Below are positions 1 to 6,351 of a stretch of DNA of 8,904 nucleotides, in pieces; position 1 is the first letter of the stretch, and every line of letters starts with the position of its first letter. The notes beneath the pieces were generated by a model. That model did no database searches, was not told the origin of the DNA, and saw only the letters and a list, made by a program, of their open reading frames with translations. The position numbers were made by a program, and so were the translations under genes. This DNA comes from Caldisericia bacterium (GTDB lineage: Bacteria; Caldisericota; Caldisericia; B22-G15): contig JAGGSY010000053.1 in NCBI GenBank assembly GCA_021158845.1, positions 1-8,904 of the forward strand. Direction: 5' to 3'.

Positions 1-909
1 ATCTCACTCTTTCAAGAGGTGGATTTTTTACTTGAGTTGTTAAAAGACGAACATGATGAATCTCTCGTTAATGAATTAAAGGATAAAGTTAAGGAACTTA
101 AGATAGAGATTGAGGAGTATAAAAAGATATTTTTCCTCTCAGGAGAGCATGATAAAAGCAACGCCATTGTTTCACTCTCTGCTGGAGCTGGCGGAGTAGA
201 TGCTATGGATTGGACGCAGATACTTCTTGAGATGTATCTTAAGTGGTTTCAGAGAAAAAGGTTTGATTTCAATATTGTAGAGGTTTCTTATGGGGAAGAG
301 GCAGGGATTAAAAGTGCCACAGTTATAGTTAAGGGTGATTATGCCTACGGACTCTTGAAGGGAGAGAATGGGGTTCATAGATTGGTAAGGATCTCTCCCT
401 TTGATGCTGCACATAGAAGGCACACATCCTTTGCGCTTGTAGAAGTTGTACCAGAGATTCCTGAAGAGGAGATAAAAATCAATGAAGATGATTTAAGGAT
501 TGATGTGTTTAGAGCCAGTGGTCATGGAGGACAGTATGTTAACAAAACAGATTCAGCAGTAAGAGTTGTTCATATTCCTACAGGAATAGTTGTTACTTGC
601 CAAAGTGAGAGATCCCAGCTTAAAAACAAAGAGACTGCTTTAAAAGTACTTTATTCTAAATTAGTTGAATTGAAAAAGATTGAAAAGGAGAGGAAAGTCT
701 ATGAACTGAAGGGAGGATTCAAATCTGCCTCCTGGGGAAATCAGGTAAGGAGTTATGTTTTTCATCCTTACACTCTTGTTAAGGACCATAGAACAGGGTT
801 TGAGACTGGAAACCTTGGAAAGGTATTGAATGGAGAAATTGATGATTTTATATGGGCTTATCTAAGGAAACTAAAGGATGAAAAAGGAAAGAAAGAAAAA
901 GATAATTAA
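1..909 (+). CDS. prfB: Peptide chain release factor 2 (RF2), 5' end outside window
   Basis: RF2 recognises UGA and UAA stop codons in the ribosomal A site and triggers hydrolysis of the finished peptide. The frame is open from base 1 (ISLFQEVDFLLELL), so the GTG at 19 is an internal codon and roughly the first 60-70 residues lie upstream. About 302 residues are visible. The stop-codon reading tripeptide is SPF (394-402), which is the RF2 type, as opposed to PxT in RF1. The catalytic GGQ loop is intact (HGGQYVN, GGQ at 526-534). The coiled-coil N-terminal region is followed by domain 2 motifs such as AGAGGVDAMDW and DYAYGLLKGENGVHRLVR. The tail is Lys-rich (KLKDEKGKKEKDN) and its last 32 bases also encode the start of the next gene. 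The usual programmed frameshift site near codon 25 would be outside the window, so its presence cannot be judged. Identification is very secure. Confidence 0.97.
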   Translation: MSLFQEVDFLLELLKDEHDESLVNELKDKVKELKIEIEEYKKIFFLSGEHDKSNAIVSLSAGAGGVDAMDWTQILLEMYLKWFQRKRFDFNIVEVSYGEEAGIKSATVIVKGDYAYGLLKGENGVHRLVRISPFDAAHRRHTSFALVEVVPEIPEEEIKINEDDLRIDVFRASGHGGQYVNKTDSAVRVVHIPTGIVVTCQSERSQLKNKETALKVLYSKLVELKKIEKERKVYELKGGFKSASWGNQVRSYVFHPYTLVKDHRTGFETGNLGKVLNGEIDDFIWAYLRKLKDEKGKKEKDN

Positions 910-1753
910 AATAATAAAAAGAGGAGCAGGGATAATTCTTGGCTCCATTATTCAAGCTCTGGGTATAATACTTTTTCTTGCACCAAACAAAATTGCGCCT
1001 GGTGGTTTTTCAGGCCTTGCCATAGTTATCCATTATGTAATTCCCATCCCAATAGGAGTAATATACTTTGCCTTAAATGCCCCTCTTTTTATTCTGGCAG
1101 CGCGAAAGTATGGGTTTGGTTTCATAGGAACAACTCTCTTCGCAACTATAGCATCTTCTGTTGCGATAGATGTTTTAAATCCGTATTTTTCACCACTTAC
1201 AAACAATCCTATTCTTGCATCAATATATGGTGGTGTTCTTGTTGGAGTTGGAGTGGGAATAGTTTTTAAAAATTGGGCAAGTACTGGTGGAACAGATCTC
1301 CTAGGGCAGCTTCTGTATGATTATTTTGGTCTTTCCTTTGGAACAACCATGCTTATATTTGATACACTGATTGTTATACTTGCAGCCTTTGTATTTAAAT
1401 CTCCAGATTATGCCCTCTATGGTTTTCTTGGTCTGTTTGTTTCAGCCAAATCTACTGATCTTGTCCAGGAAGGTCTCTCCTATTCAAAATCTGTCTTTAT
1501 TATCTCCAATTCGTACGAAAGAATAAAGATTAGAATAATAAGAGAGCTTCATAGGGGAGTTACAGAATTTAAAGTTAAGGGTTCATATACGGGAATAGAG
1601 AAAACTGCACTTCTCTCTGTTGTTCCCCAGAGACAACTCTCCTCAATAAAAGAGATCATTCACGATGAGGATCCAGATGCCTTTGTTGTGATATTAAATG
1701 CTGCACAGGTTATTGGTGAAGGATTCCTTCCCATAGAGGAGGCAAAGAGATGA
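878..1753 (+). CDS. YitT/DUF2179 family multispanning membrane protein
   Basis: This 291-residue protein has a basic N-terminus (MKKERKKKIIKIIKRG), then about five to six hydrophobic segments over residues 17-205, and a soluble C-terminal domain at about 225-282. The glycine-rich stretches APGGFSGLAIV and NWASTGGTDLLGQ match the YitT membrane region. The C-terminal RGVTEFKVKGSYTG, LLSVVPQRQLSSIKEII and DPDAFVVILNAAQVIGEGF match the DUF2179 domain. No transport substrate is established for most of the family, and I do not assign one. The start at 878 has AAGGA at 864-868 and overlaps prfB by 32 bases. The gene overlaps the PHP gene by ATGA at 1750-1753, so the three genes look translationally coupled. 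The family assignment is strong; the function is unknown. Confidence 0.92.
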   Translation: MKKERKKKIIKIIKRGAGIILGSIIQALGIILFLAPNKIAPGGFSGLAIVIHYVIPIPIGVIYFALNAPLFILAARKYGFGFIGTTLFATIASSVAIDVLNPYFSPLTNNPILASIYGGVLVGVGVGIVFKNWASTGGTDLLGQLLYDYFGLSFGTTMLIFDTLIVILAAFVFKSPDYALYGFLGLFVSAKSTDLVQEGLSYSKSVFIISNSYERIKIRIIRELHRGVTEFKVKGSYTGIEKTALLSVVPQRQLSSIKEIIHDEDPDAFVVILNAAQVIGEGFLPIEEAKR

Positions 1754-2580
1754 GAATAGAAGTTGATCCTCATGTTCACACAATTGCTACAGGTCATGCC
1801 TTTTCCACAATCATTGAAAATGCCAGGGTCGCTAAAAGAAGAGGACTTTTGGGTATATGTATTACAGATCATGGACCAGCACGACCTGATAGCCCAAAGA
1901 TTGATTACTTTAAAATGCTTTACAATTCCTATCTTCCCAAAGAAATTGAAGGTGTAAGAGTTTATACTGGAGTTGAATTAAATATTTTATCAAAGTATGG
2001 AGATGTTGATTTGCCGGAGTATATACTAAAGAAACTTGATTTTGTTATTGCTTCATTCCATAACGGCACTCCATATTCCTCAAATTCATTAGTGAAAAAC
2101 ACAGAGGCAATCATAAATACGATTAAGAAACCATATATAGATGGAATTTCCCATCCAGGGGATCCCCATTTCCCATATCCTGTAGAACTTGAAGAGGTAG
2201 TGAGGGCGGCAGCTCATTTTAAGAAAGCTTTAGAGGTAAATAACAATGCCTTAAAGAGGGGAGAGGTGTGGTTTAAGCACTACACAAAATTAACTGAATT
2301 ATGTATAAAATATAAGGCTCCCATTCTTATCTCTTCTGATGCTCATTTTTCCTATTATGTGGGAGATTTCTCTCTGTCTTTAGAGGTTATCTCTAAATTT
2401 GGTGAGGAAGCATACAATTTAATAATAAATAGGACATTAAGGGGATTTGAGAAATTTATAAAAAAAATCTTAAGTGATACATTAACTCTTGACAAAGGCA
2501 AAAAGAGTAGTAAAATAACAGAAAAATGGAAAGGAGGTGAGGAGTACTTTACTTTAAAAAGTAAAGTTCCGAGGAGGTGA
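1750..2580 (+). CDS. PHP-domain metal-dependent hydrolase, YcdX-like
   Basis: The protein (276 residues) is a polymerase-and-histidinol-phosphatase fold enzyme that would bind a trinuclear metal centre and cleave phosphate esters in the cytoplasm. The metal ligands are all visible: H8 and H10 (PHVH), H41 (TDHG), E76 (GVELN), H104 (SFHNG), H135 (SHPGDP), D197 and H199 (SSDAH). The SHPGDP and NNNALKRG stretches resemble the YcdX subgroup; the substrate is unknown, and histidinol phosphatase is less likely because there is no his context. AGGAGG at 1737-1742 lies 7 bases before the ATG, which overlaps the upstream stop. The domain seems to end near residue 241. The remaining 35 residues are a Lys-rich tail of low complexity whose DNA also carries the promoter and leader of the next operon, so the tail may have little protein-level function. 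Confidence 0.9.
   Translation: MRIEVDPHVHTIATGHAFSTIIENARVAKRRGLLGICITDHGPARPDSPKIDYFKMLYNSYLPKEIEGVRVYTGVELNILSKYGDVDLPEYILKKLDFVIASFHNGTPYSSNSLVKNTEAIINTIKKPYIDGISHPGDPHFPYPVELEEVVRAAAHFKKALEVNNNALKRGEVWFKHYTKLTELCIKYKAPILISSDAHFSYYVGDFSLSLEVISKFGEEAYNLIINRTLRGFEKFIKKILSDTLTLDKGKKSSKITEKWKGGEEYFTLKSKVPRR
2489..2516 (+). promoter_or_regulatory. Sigma-70-type promoter for the ABC importer operon
   Basis: A perfect TTGACA (-35, 2489-2494) is followed, after 16 bases, by TAAAAT (-10, 2511-2516), one mismatch from consensus. Transcription would be expected to begin near 2522-2525, giving a leader of about 60 bases before the ATG at 2585. The promoter lies inside codons 247-256 of the PHP gene, so the importer can be transcribed independently of prfB-yitT-PHP. 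Sequence match only; AT-rich DNA gives chance matches, but the position fits well. Confidence 0.7.
2529..2540 (+). promoter_or_regulatory. Orphan extended Shine-Dalgarno, possible STAB-SD mRNA stabiliser
   Basis: AAAGGAGGTGA (2530-2540) is an 11-base perfect complement to the usual 3' end of 16S rRNA, yet it has no ATG, GTG or TTG at a usable distance downstream; the next real start is at 2585. It would begin only about six bases into the predicted transcript. The core GAAAGGAGG (2529-2537) equals the STAB-SD described at the 5' end of Bacillus thuringiensis cry3A mRNA, where bound 30S subunits protect the message from 5' decay. The function here is inferred by analogy. Confidence 0.55.
2546..2567 (+). 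repeat. 10-bp perfect inverted repeat in the leader of the binding-protein gene
   Basis: ACTTTACTTT (2546-2555) and AAAGTAAAGT (2558-2567) are perfect reverse complements separated by two A residues, so about seven or eight pairs could form with a small loop. It lies between the orphan Shine-Dalgarno at 2530-2540 and the functional one at 2571-2580. The stem is AU-rich and would be weak, especially at high temperature. It could be a leader hairpin or a protein-binding operator just downstream of the start of transcription. Confidence 0.55.
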
Positions 2581-2584
2581 AGGA

Positions 2585-3856
2585 ATGAAAAAGATTTTAA
2601 CTTTAATTCTTGTCTTAGCGTTGATTGTTGGTTTTGTGGGTTTAACAACAAGTTGTAAACCTGAGCAAGGGGGAGAAGAGCAAAAACCGTCCATTGAAAC
2701 AAGAAAAATTGTAGCACTTCTTCCTTTAACAGGTGTACTCGGCACTTTTGGTGAAAACAGTAAAGAGACAGCTCTTCTTGCCGCAAAGGATGTAAATTAT
2801 TGGCTTGAGAGAAATGGAAAAAACTGGAGATTAGAGGTTAGTGTAGAGGACACAGCAACTGATCCAACCACTTCATTGAAGAAGATGAAAGATTGGTATG
2901 GTGCTGGTGTTAAGTTCTTTGTTGGACCTATGGCAAGTGGTTCATGTAAGGAGCTTTTAACATATGCAAATTCAAACAAGATTCTCTTTGTTTCTCCATC
3001 ATCTACTTCCACAGCTCTGTCTATTCCCGATGACTATCTTATCAGATTCTGTCCAGATGACTTTATTCAAGGTCCAGCAATTGCAAGACTTATGTGGGAA
3101 GCTGGCGTAACAAATGTTATATTTATCTGGAGAGGAGATACCTGGGGTGATGGACTTCAAAGTGCAGTGGAAAAGAGATTTAAAGAACTTGGTGGAAAAG
3201 TTTATGATAAGCATATAAGATATGATCCACAACTTGAAGACTTTCCAAAAGAGGCATCGCTTCTTAACAGCTATGTTCAGGATCTCATAAATCAGGGAGT
3301 TCCTAAGGACAGAATAGGTATCTCTTTGATTGCATTTGAGGAAAGTGCACCATTAATGGAGGATGCTAACGAGTATCCACTTCTTAAAGAGGTTAAATGG
3401 TTTGGCTGTGATGGGACAGCTCTTTCAGAGGCATTAAAATCCCATAAGGTTTCTGCTCCATTTGCCAATACGACAAAGTTTATAAGTACATTCTATGCAC
3501 CAGGTCTTTCCAAATATCCTCTCTTTGATTATGTCAGAGGATTTGTCCATATGTTCTTAAACAGAGAGACTGATTCTTACTCCTATGGAACCTATGATAT
3601 AGTATGGTGTCTTGCTTTAGCAATTGATCAGGTAGGTTATGATCCAGAAAAGGTAAAAGATGTCCTTCCTGAAGTAACAGATAAGAGAACAGAACTCTAT
3701 GGTGCAAGTGGGCATATAGTGCTCAATGAGAATGGTGATAGAGCTTTTGCAGATTATGATTTGTGGCTCATCAACGATAAAGGAGAATGGGAGAAAGTTG
3801 GTGTATGGCGTGGTGAGACCGATACCATTGAGTGGATAAAAAATCCATATAAATAA
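2585..3856 (+). CDS. ABC importer substrate-binding lipoprotein, Liv/HAAT type
   Basis: This 423-residue extracytoplasmic protein captures the solute and delivers it to the LivH/LivM-type channel encoded downstream. It starts with a lipoprotein signal peptide: MKK, a hydrophobic stretch over residues 4-20, then TTSC with C24 as the likely lipidated residue; Leu sits at -4 and not -3, so the lipobox is slightly off consensus. A Glu/Pro-rich linker follows. The mature part is a type I periplasmic-binding fold (Peripla_BP_6): KIVALLPLTGVLGTFGE near the start, VGPMASGSC, and SPSSTST at 137-143, where serine/threonine residues contact the ligand amino-acid group in LivJ-like proteins. The ligand cannot be read from the sequence; branched-chain or other amino acids are likeliest, amides or urea possible. 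GAGGAGGTGA at 2571-2580, overlapping the PHP stop, sets the ATG at 2585. A terminator-like hairpin follows. Confidence 0.92.
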   Translation: MKKILTLILVLALIVGFVGLTTSCKPEQGGEEQKPSIETRKIVALLPLTGVLGTFGENSKETALLAAKDVNYWLERNGKNWRLEVSVEDTATDPTTSLKKMKDWYGAGVKFFVGPMASGSCKELLTYANSNKILFVSPSSTSTALSIPDDYLIRFCPDDFIQGPAIARLMWEAGVTNVIFIWRGDTWGDGLQSAVEKRFKELGGKVYDKHIRYDPQLEDFPKEASLLNSYVQDLINQGVPKDRIGISLIAFEESAPLMEDANEYPLLKEVKWFGCDGTALSEALKSHKVSAPFANTTKFISTFYAPGLSKYPLFDYVRGFVHMFLNRETDSYSYGTYDIVWCLALAIDQVGYDPEKVKDVLPEVTDKRTELYGASGHIVLNENGDRAFADYDLWLINDKGEWEKVGVWRGETDTIEWIKNPYK

Positions 3857-3878
3857 GGTGATAGGGTTGAGTTGATTA

Positions 3879-3910
3879 TAAAAGAGGGGTAATTCTCTGC
3901 CCCTCTTTTA
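3879..3910 (+). terminator. Intercistronic terminator-like hairpin after the binding-protein gene
   Basis: TAAAAGAGGGG (3879-3889) and CCCCTCTTTTA (3900-3910) form an 11-bp perfect stem with a 10-base loop, followed by an AT-rich stretch. The GC core with an A-run before and T-run after is the form of an intrinsic terminator. Because the next four genes continue on the same strand with no clear new promoter in the 75-base gap, I read it as a partial terminator or a 3' mRNA-end protector that raises binding protein over the membrane complex. Confidence 0.75.
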
Positions 3911-3931
3911 ATATAAATTAAGGAGGAAAGT

Positions 3932-4681
3932 ATGGATTTACTTGTAGCAACTAACCTTACAAAACGTTTTGGAGGGTTAATTGCTGTTAATTCAGTCGAT
4001 CTTGTGGTAAAAGAGAACAGTTTTACTCTTCTTATAGGACCAAATGGAAGCGGAAAGACTACTTTTTTAAATGTATGTACCGGTGTATTAAAACCAGATG
4101 GTGGAAAAGTTTATTTTGAGGGAAAGGATATTACAGGACTTCCTCCCAATAAGATTTATGATTATGGTCTTATAAGAACCTTTCAGATACCAATTCCCTT
4201 TTTGAGTTTAACTATCCTTGACAATGTTATTGCAGCCATGAGGAATCCGGGTGAATATCCTTTTAATGCTTTATTCAAGAGAAAAGAATGGGTGGAGGTG
4301 GAAGAGGAAAATATGGAGAAGGCTTTTAGTGTGTTAAAAAGGGTTGGTCTTGATGAAATGTGGGATAAACCAGCTTACTCATTGGGTGGCGCACAGCTTA
4401 AAATGTTGGAGGTGGCAAGAGCATTGGCGGCAGGAGCAAAATTGATTGCACTTGATGAGCCGATAGGTGGTGTTGATCCAATATATGCAGATGAGATACT
4501 TTCATACCTAAAAGAGCTTCAGAGATCTGGGATTACATTTCTTGTAATAGAACATAGAATTGATATTATTGCCCCTTACGCTGATTATGCTTATGCCATG
4601 AATAGAGGAAGTATAATTTCTCAAGGTACTCCAGATGAGGTATTAAATGATCCTCAAGTAGTAGAGGTTTATATTGGTTAA
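3932..4681 (+). CDS. livG: ABC importer ATPase, LivG-like
   Basis: This 249-residue cytoplasmic nucleotide-binding subunit would drive the importer as a heterodimer with the following ATPase. Visible elements: Walker A GPNGSGKTT (36-44), Q-loop Q85 (RTFQIP), Walker B LIALDEP with catalytic E176, D-loop region GGVDP, and H-loop H208 (VIEHR). The insert between Q-loop and signature, about residues 105-130, is typical of LivG. The signature motif is LGGAQ (151-155), where ABC proteins usually have LSGGQ; E. coli LivG has LAYGQ at this place, so relaxed signatures are normal here, but this version is unusual. The C-terminal SQGTPDEVLNDPQVVEVYIG also matches LivG/LivF. AGGAGG at 3921-3926 precedes the ATG by 5 bases. 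The symbol reflects family likeness; the solute is not proven. Confidence 0.93.
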   Translation: MDLLVATNLTKRFGGLIAVNSVDLVVKENSFTLLIGPNGSGKTTFLNVCTGVLKPDGGKVYFEGKDITGLPPNKIYDYGLIRTFQIPIPFLSLTILDNVIAAMRNPGEYPFNALFKRKEWVEVEEENMEKAFSVLKRVGLDEMWDKPAYSLGGAQLKMLEVARALAAGAKLIALDEPIGGVDPIYADEILSYLKELQRSGITFLVIEHRIDIIAPYADYAYAMNRGSIISQGTPDEVLNDPQVVEVYIG

Positions 4682-4690
4682 GGAGGAGAT

Positions 4691-5401
4691 ATGTTAAGTA
4701 TCAAGAATCTTTACTCTGGATATGGGAAGTTAAGAGTTTTGTATGATGTGAATGTGGAGGTACCAAAAAAGGAGATTACAGTAATTGTAGGACCCAATGG
4801 AGCAGGTAAAACCACACTTCTAAACAGTATTCTTGGTTTTGCAGATGTTTTTTCAGGGAAAATCTATCTTGATGGCAAAGACATAACTGGTACCCCTGCT
4901 CATAGGGTAGCTCAGCTTGGTATATCCTTTGTCCCACAACTTGGAAATATTTTTGCCAATCTAACATTAAAAGAAAATTTGATTATGGCGGCGTATACCC
5001 TTCCTAAAAAGGAAGTGAATAAGAGAATGGAACAGGTACTTGAGATGTTTCCTGTAATTAAGGAGTTTTTTCACAGAAAAGCAGGAACACTTAGTGGTGG
5101 AGAGAGAAGAATGCTTTCCATTGGAATGGGGCTTATGAGAAATCCAAAGATAATGTTACTTGATGAGCCAAGTACAGATCTTGCACCTCTTATAACTAAA
5201 GAAGTAATGAGAACAGTAAAAAAGTTAAGAGATGAACTGGGTCTTACTGTTCTACTTGTGGAACAGATGGCAAAGTTGGCATTGGATATTGGAGATAATG
5301 CATACCTCCTTGTAAGCGGACAGATAAAGTTTAAAGGTAAGGCAAAAGAGCTACTTCAGCATCCAGAATTGTCTAAACTATACCTTGGAATAAAGGAATA
5401 A
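4691..5401 (+). CDS. livF: ABC importer ATPase, LivF-like
   Basis: This is the second nucleotide-binding subunit (236 residues), the partner of the LivG-like protein encoded 9 bases upstream. Walker A is GPNGAGKTT (34-42), the Q-loop glutamine Q83 (FVPQLGN), the signature is canonical LSGGE (134-138), and Walker B is IMLLDEP with E159. The H-loop position carries Gln (VEQ, Q192), as in E. coli LivF (FLVEQNANQAL), so this is a family trait and not damage. The stretch DEPSTDLAP corresponds to the LivF form DEPSLGLAP. AGGAGG (4681-4686) overlaps the stop codon of the upstream gene, so the two are probably translated together in similar amounts. Its length and C-terminal HPELSKLYLG ending are usual for the family. 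Confidence 0.94.
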   Translation: MLSIKNLYSGYGKLRVLYDVNVEVPKKEITVIVGPNGAGKTTLLNSILGFADVFSGKIYLDGKDITGTPAHRVAQLGISFVPQLGNIFANLTLKENLIMAAYTLPKKEVNKRMEQVLEMFPVIKEFFHRKAGTLSGGERRMLSIGMGLMRNPKIMLLDEPSTDLAPLITKEVMRTVKKLRDELGLTVLLVEQMAKLALDIGDNAYLLVSGQIKFKGKAKELLQHPELSKLYLGIKE

Positions 5402-5415
5402 AGGAGGAAATAAAA

Positions 5416-6351
5416 ATGCCAGGATGGTTAGCAAGCGGATTGGTTTATGCAAGTGGTCTTGCATTAACATCTGGGGGAATCACTTTTCTATATATAACCA
5501 CAAGAACATTTAACTTTGCACACGCAAGTATGGCAACCTTTGGTTTTTATGTAGTCTATACTCTTGTTGCACTTAAAGGTGGAAATCCCTATATCTATTT
5601 CCCCCTTGCATTTCTCTTTGGTTCCCTTCTTGGGATAATTGTATATTTTATCTTAAACAGACCACTTCTTAAGAGAAAGGCAAATGAGATAACCCTTATG
5701 ATGTCAACTCTTGGATACGATCTTATTCTCTTATCCCTTATTCAAATGTACTGCGACTATCTTACCCATACATATAAACTCTACCCAAGAAGGGTTACAA
5801 TGAGTGTTTATGATATAAAAATCGGTGGGATGAATGCATCCACATACTTTGCTCCAATTACAGCAGTTTTGATAATTACTGCTTTGAGTCTCTTTTTGAC
5901 AAAGACAAAGTTTGGAATTGCCATGCGTGCTACTATAGAAAATACACCTCTCTCTGAGGCATCTGGAATAAATTCTGACAAGATTTATCTGACTTCATGG
6001 ATAATAGGCGGTGGCATGGCTTCTCTTGGTGGTGCAGTTCTTGCTATGGCAACAACTGGAAGCCCAGTTCTTGGGATGAACTTAATTGCAAATATGTTTG
6101 CTGGTGCAATACTTGGAGGTCTGTACAGTATATATGGAGGACTGTTTGGTGGTTTCGTTGTTGGTCTTGCAGAGTATGCGATAGTGTATTGGCTTGCACA
6201 GAGCTTGGGAACATGGGTTCTTGGATACAGACTTGCAATACCACTTCTCATAATGGTCGTAACTCTTCTTTTCTTCCCAAGAGGTCTTGCTGGCATACAG
6301 TGGAAAAAGGCTTTTAAATCTTTATCTTCTGAAAAAGGAGAGGCATCATGA
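5416..6351 (+). CDS. livH: ABC importer permease, LivH-like
   Basis: This is an integral membrane subunit (311 residues, about eight hydrophobic segments) that forms half of the solute channel with the LivM-like protein. The N-terminal TRTFNFAHASMATFGFYV matches the conserved LivH stretch with NFAHG. The cytoplasmic coupling region begins near R171 (RATIENTPLSEASGINSDK) and runs to about 211 (SLGGAVLAM), equivalent to the EAA loop that contacts the ATPases; R-A-x-x-E and GI(N)xDK are family hallmarks. The C-terminal FFPRGLAG is also typical. AGGAGG at 5402-5407 lies 8 bases before the ATG. The stop overlaps the start of the next gene by ATGA (6348-6351), which favours equal production of the two permeases. 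The symbol reflects family only. Confidence 0.92.
   Translation: MPGWLASGLVYASGLALTSGGITFLYITTRTFNFAHASMATFGFYVVYTLVALKGGNPYIYFPLAFLFGSLLGIIVYFILNRPLLKRKANEITLMMSTLGYDLILLSLIQMYCDYLTHTYKLYPRRVTMSVYDIKIGGMNASTYFAPITAVLIITALSLFLTKTKFGIAMRATIENTPLSEASGINSDKIYLTSWIIGGGMASLGGAVLAMATTGSPVLGMNLIANMFAGAILGGLYSIYGGLFGGFVVGLAEYAIVYWLAQSLGTWVLGYRLAIPLLIMVVTLLFFPRGLAGIQWKKAFKSLSSEKGEAS

Noticed and set aside
19..21. GTG as the start codon of prfB
   Set aside because: The frame is open to base 1 and RF2 proteins have about 60-70 more residues at the N-terminus, so this is an internal Val codon of a gene cut by the window edge.
2526..2540. Leader peptide ATG-GAA-AGG-AGG-TGA before the binding-protein gene
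   Set aside because: It would be four residues long, and its codons are the Shine-Dalgarno itself with none upstream of it; a chance reading is more likely.
5264..5266. Gln in place of the H-loop His in the LivF-like ATPase as an inactivating mutation
   Set aside because: E. coli LivF also has VEQ at this position, so it is normal for the family; only the combined asymmetry with LivG is reported.
5985..6317. Long open frames on both strands inside the LivH-like gene, and similar ones elsewhere
   Set aside because: They are shadows of the permease gene: no ribosome-binding site, no recognisable domain and odd composition (Trp/Cys-rich on the plus strand).
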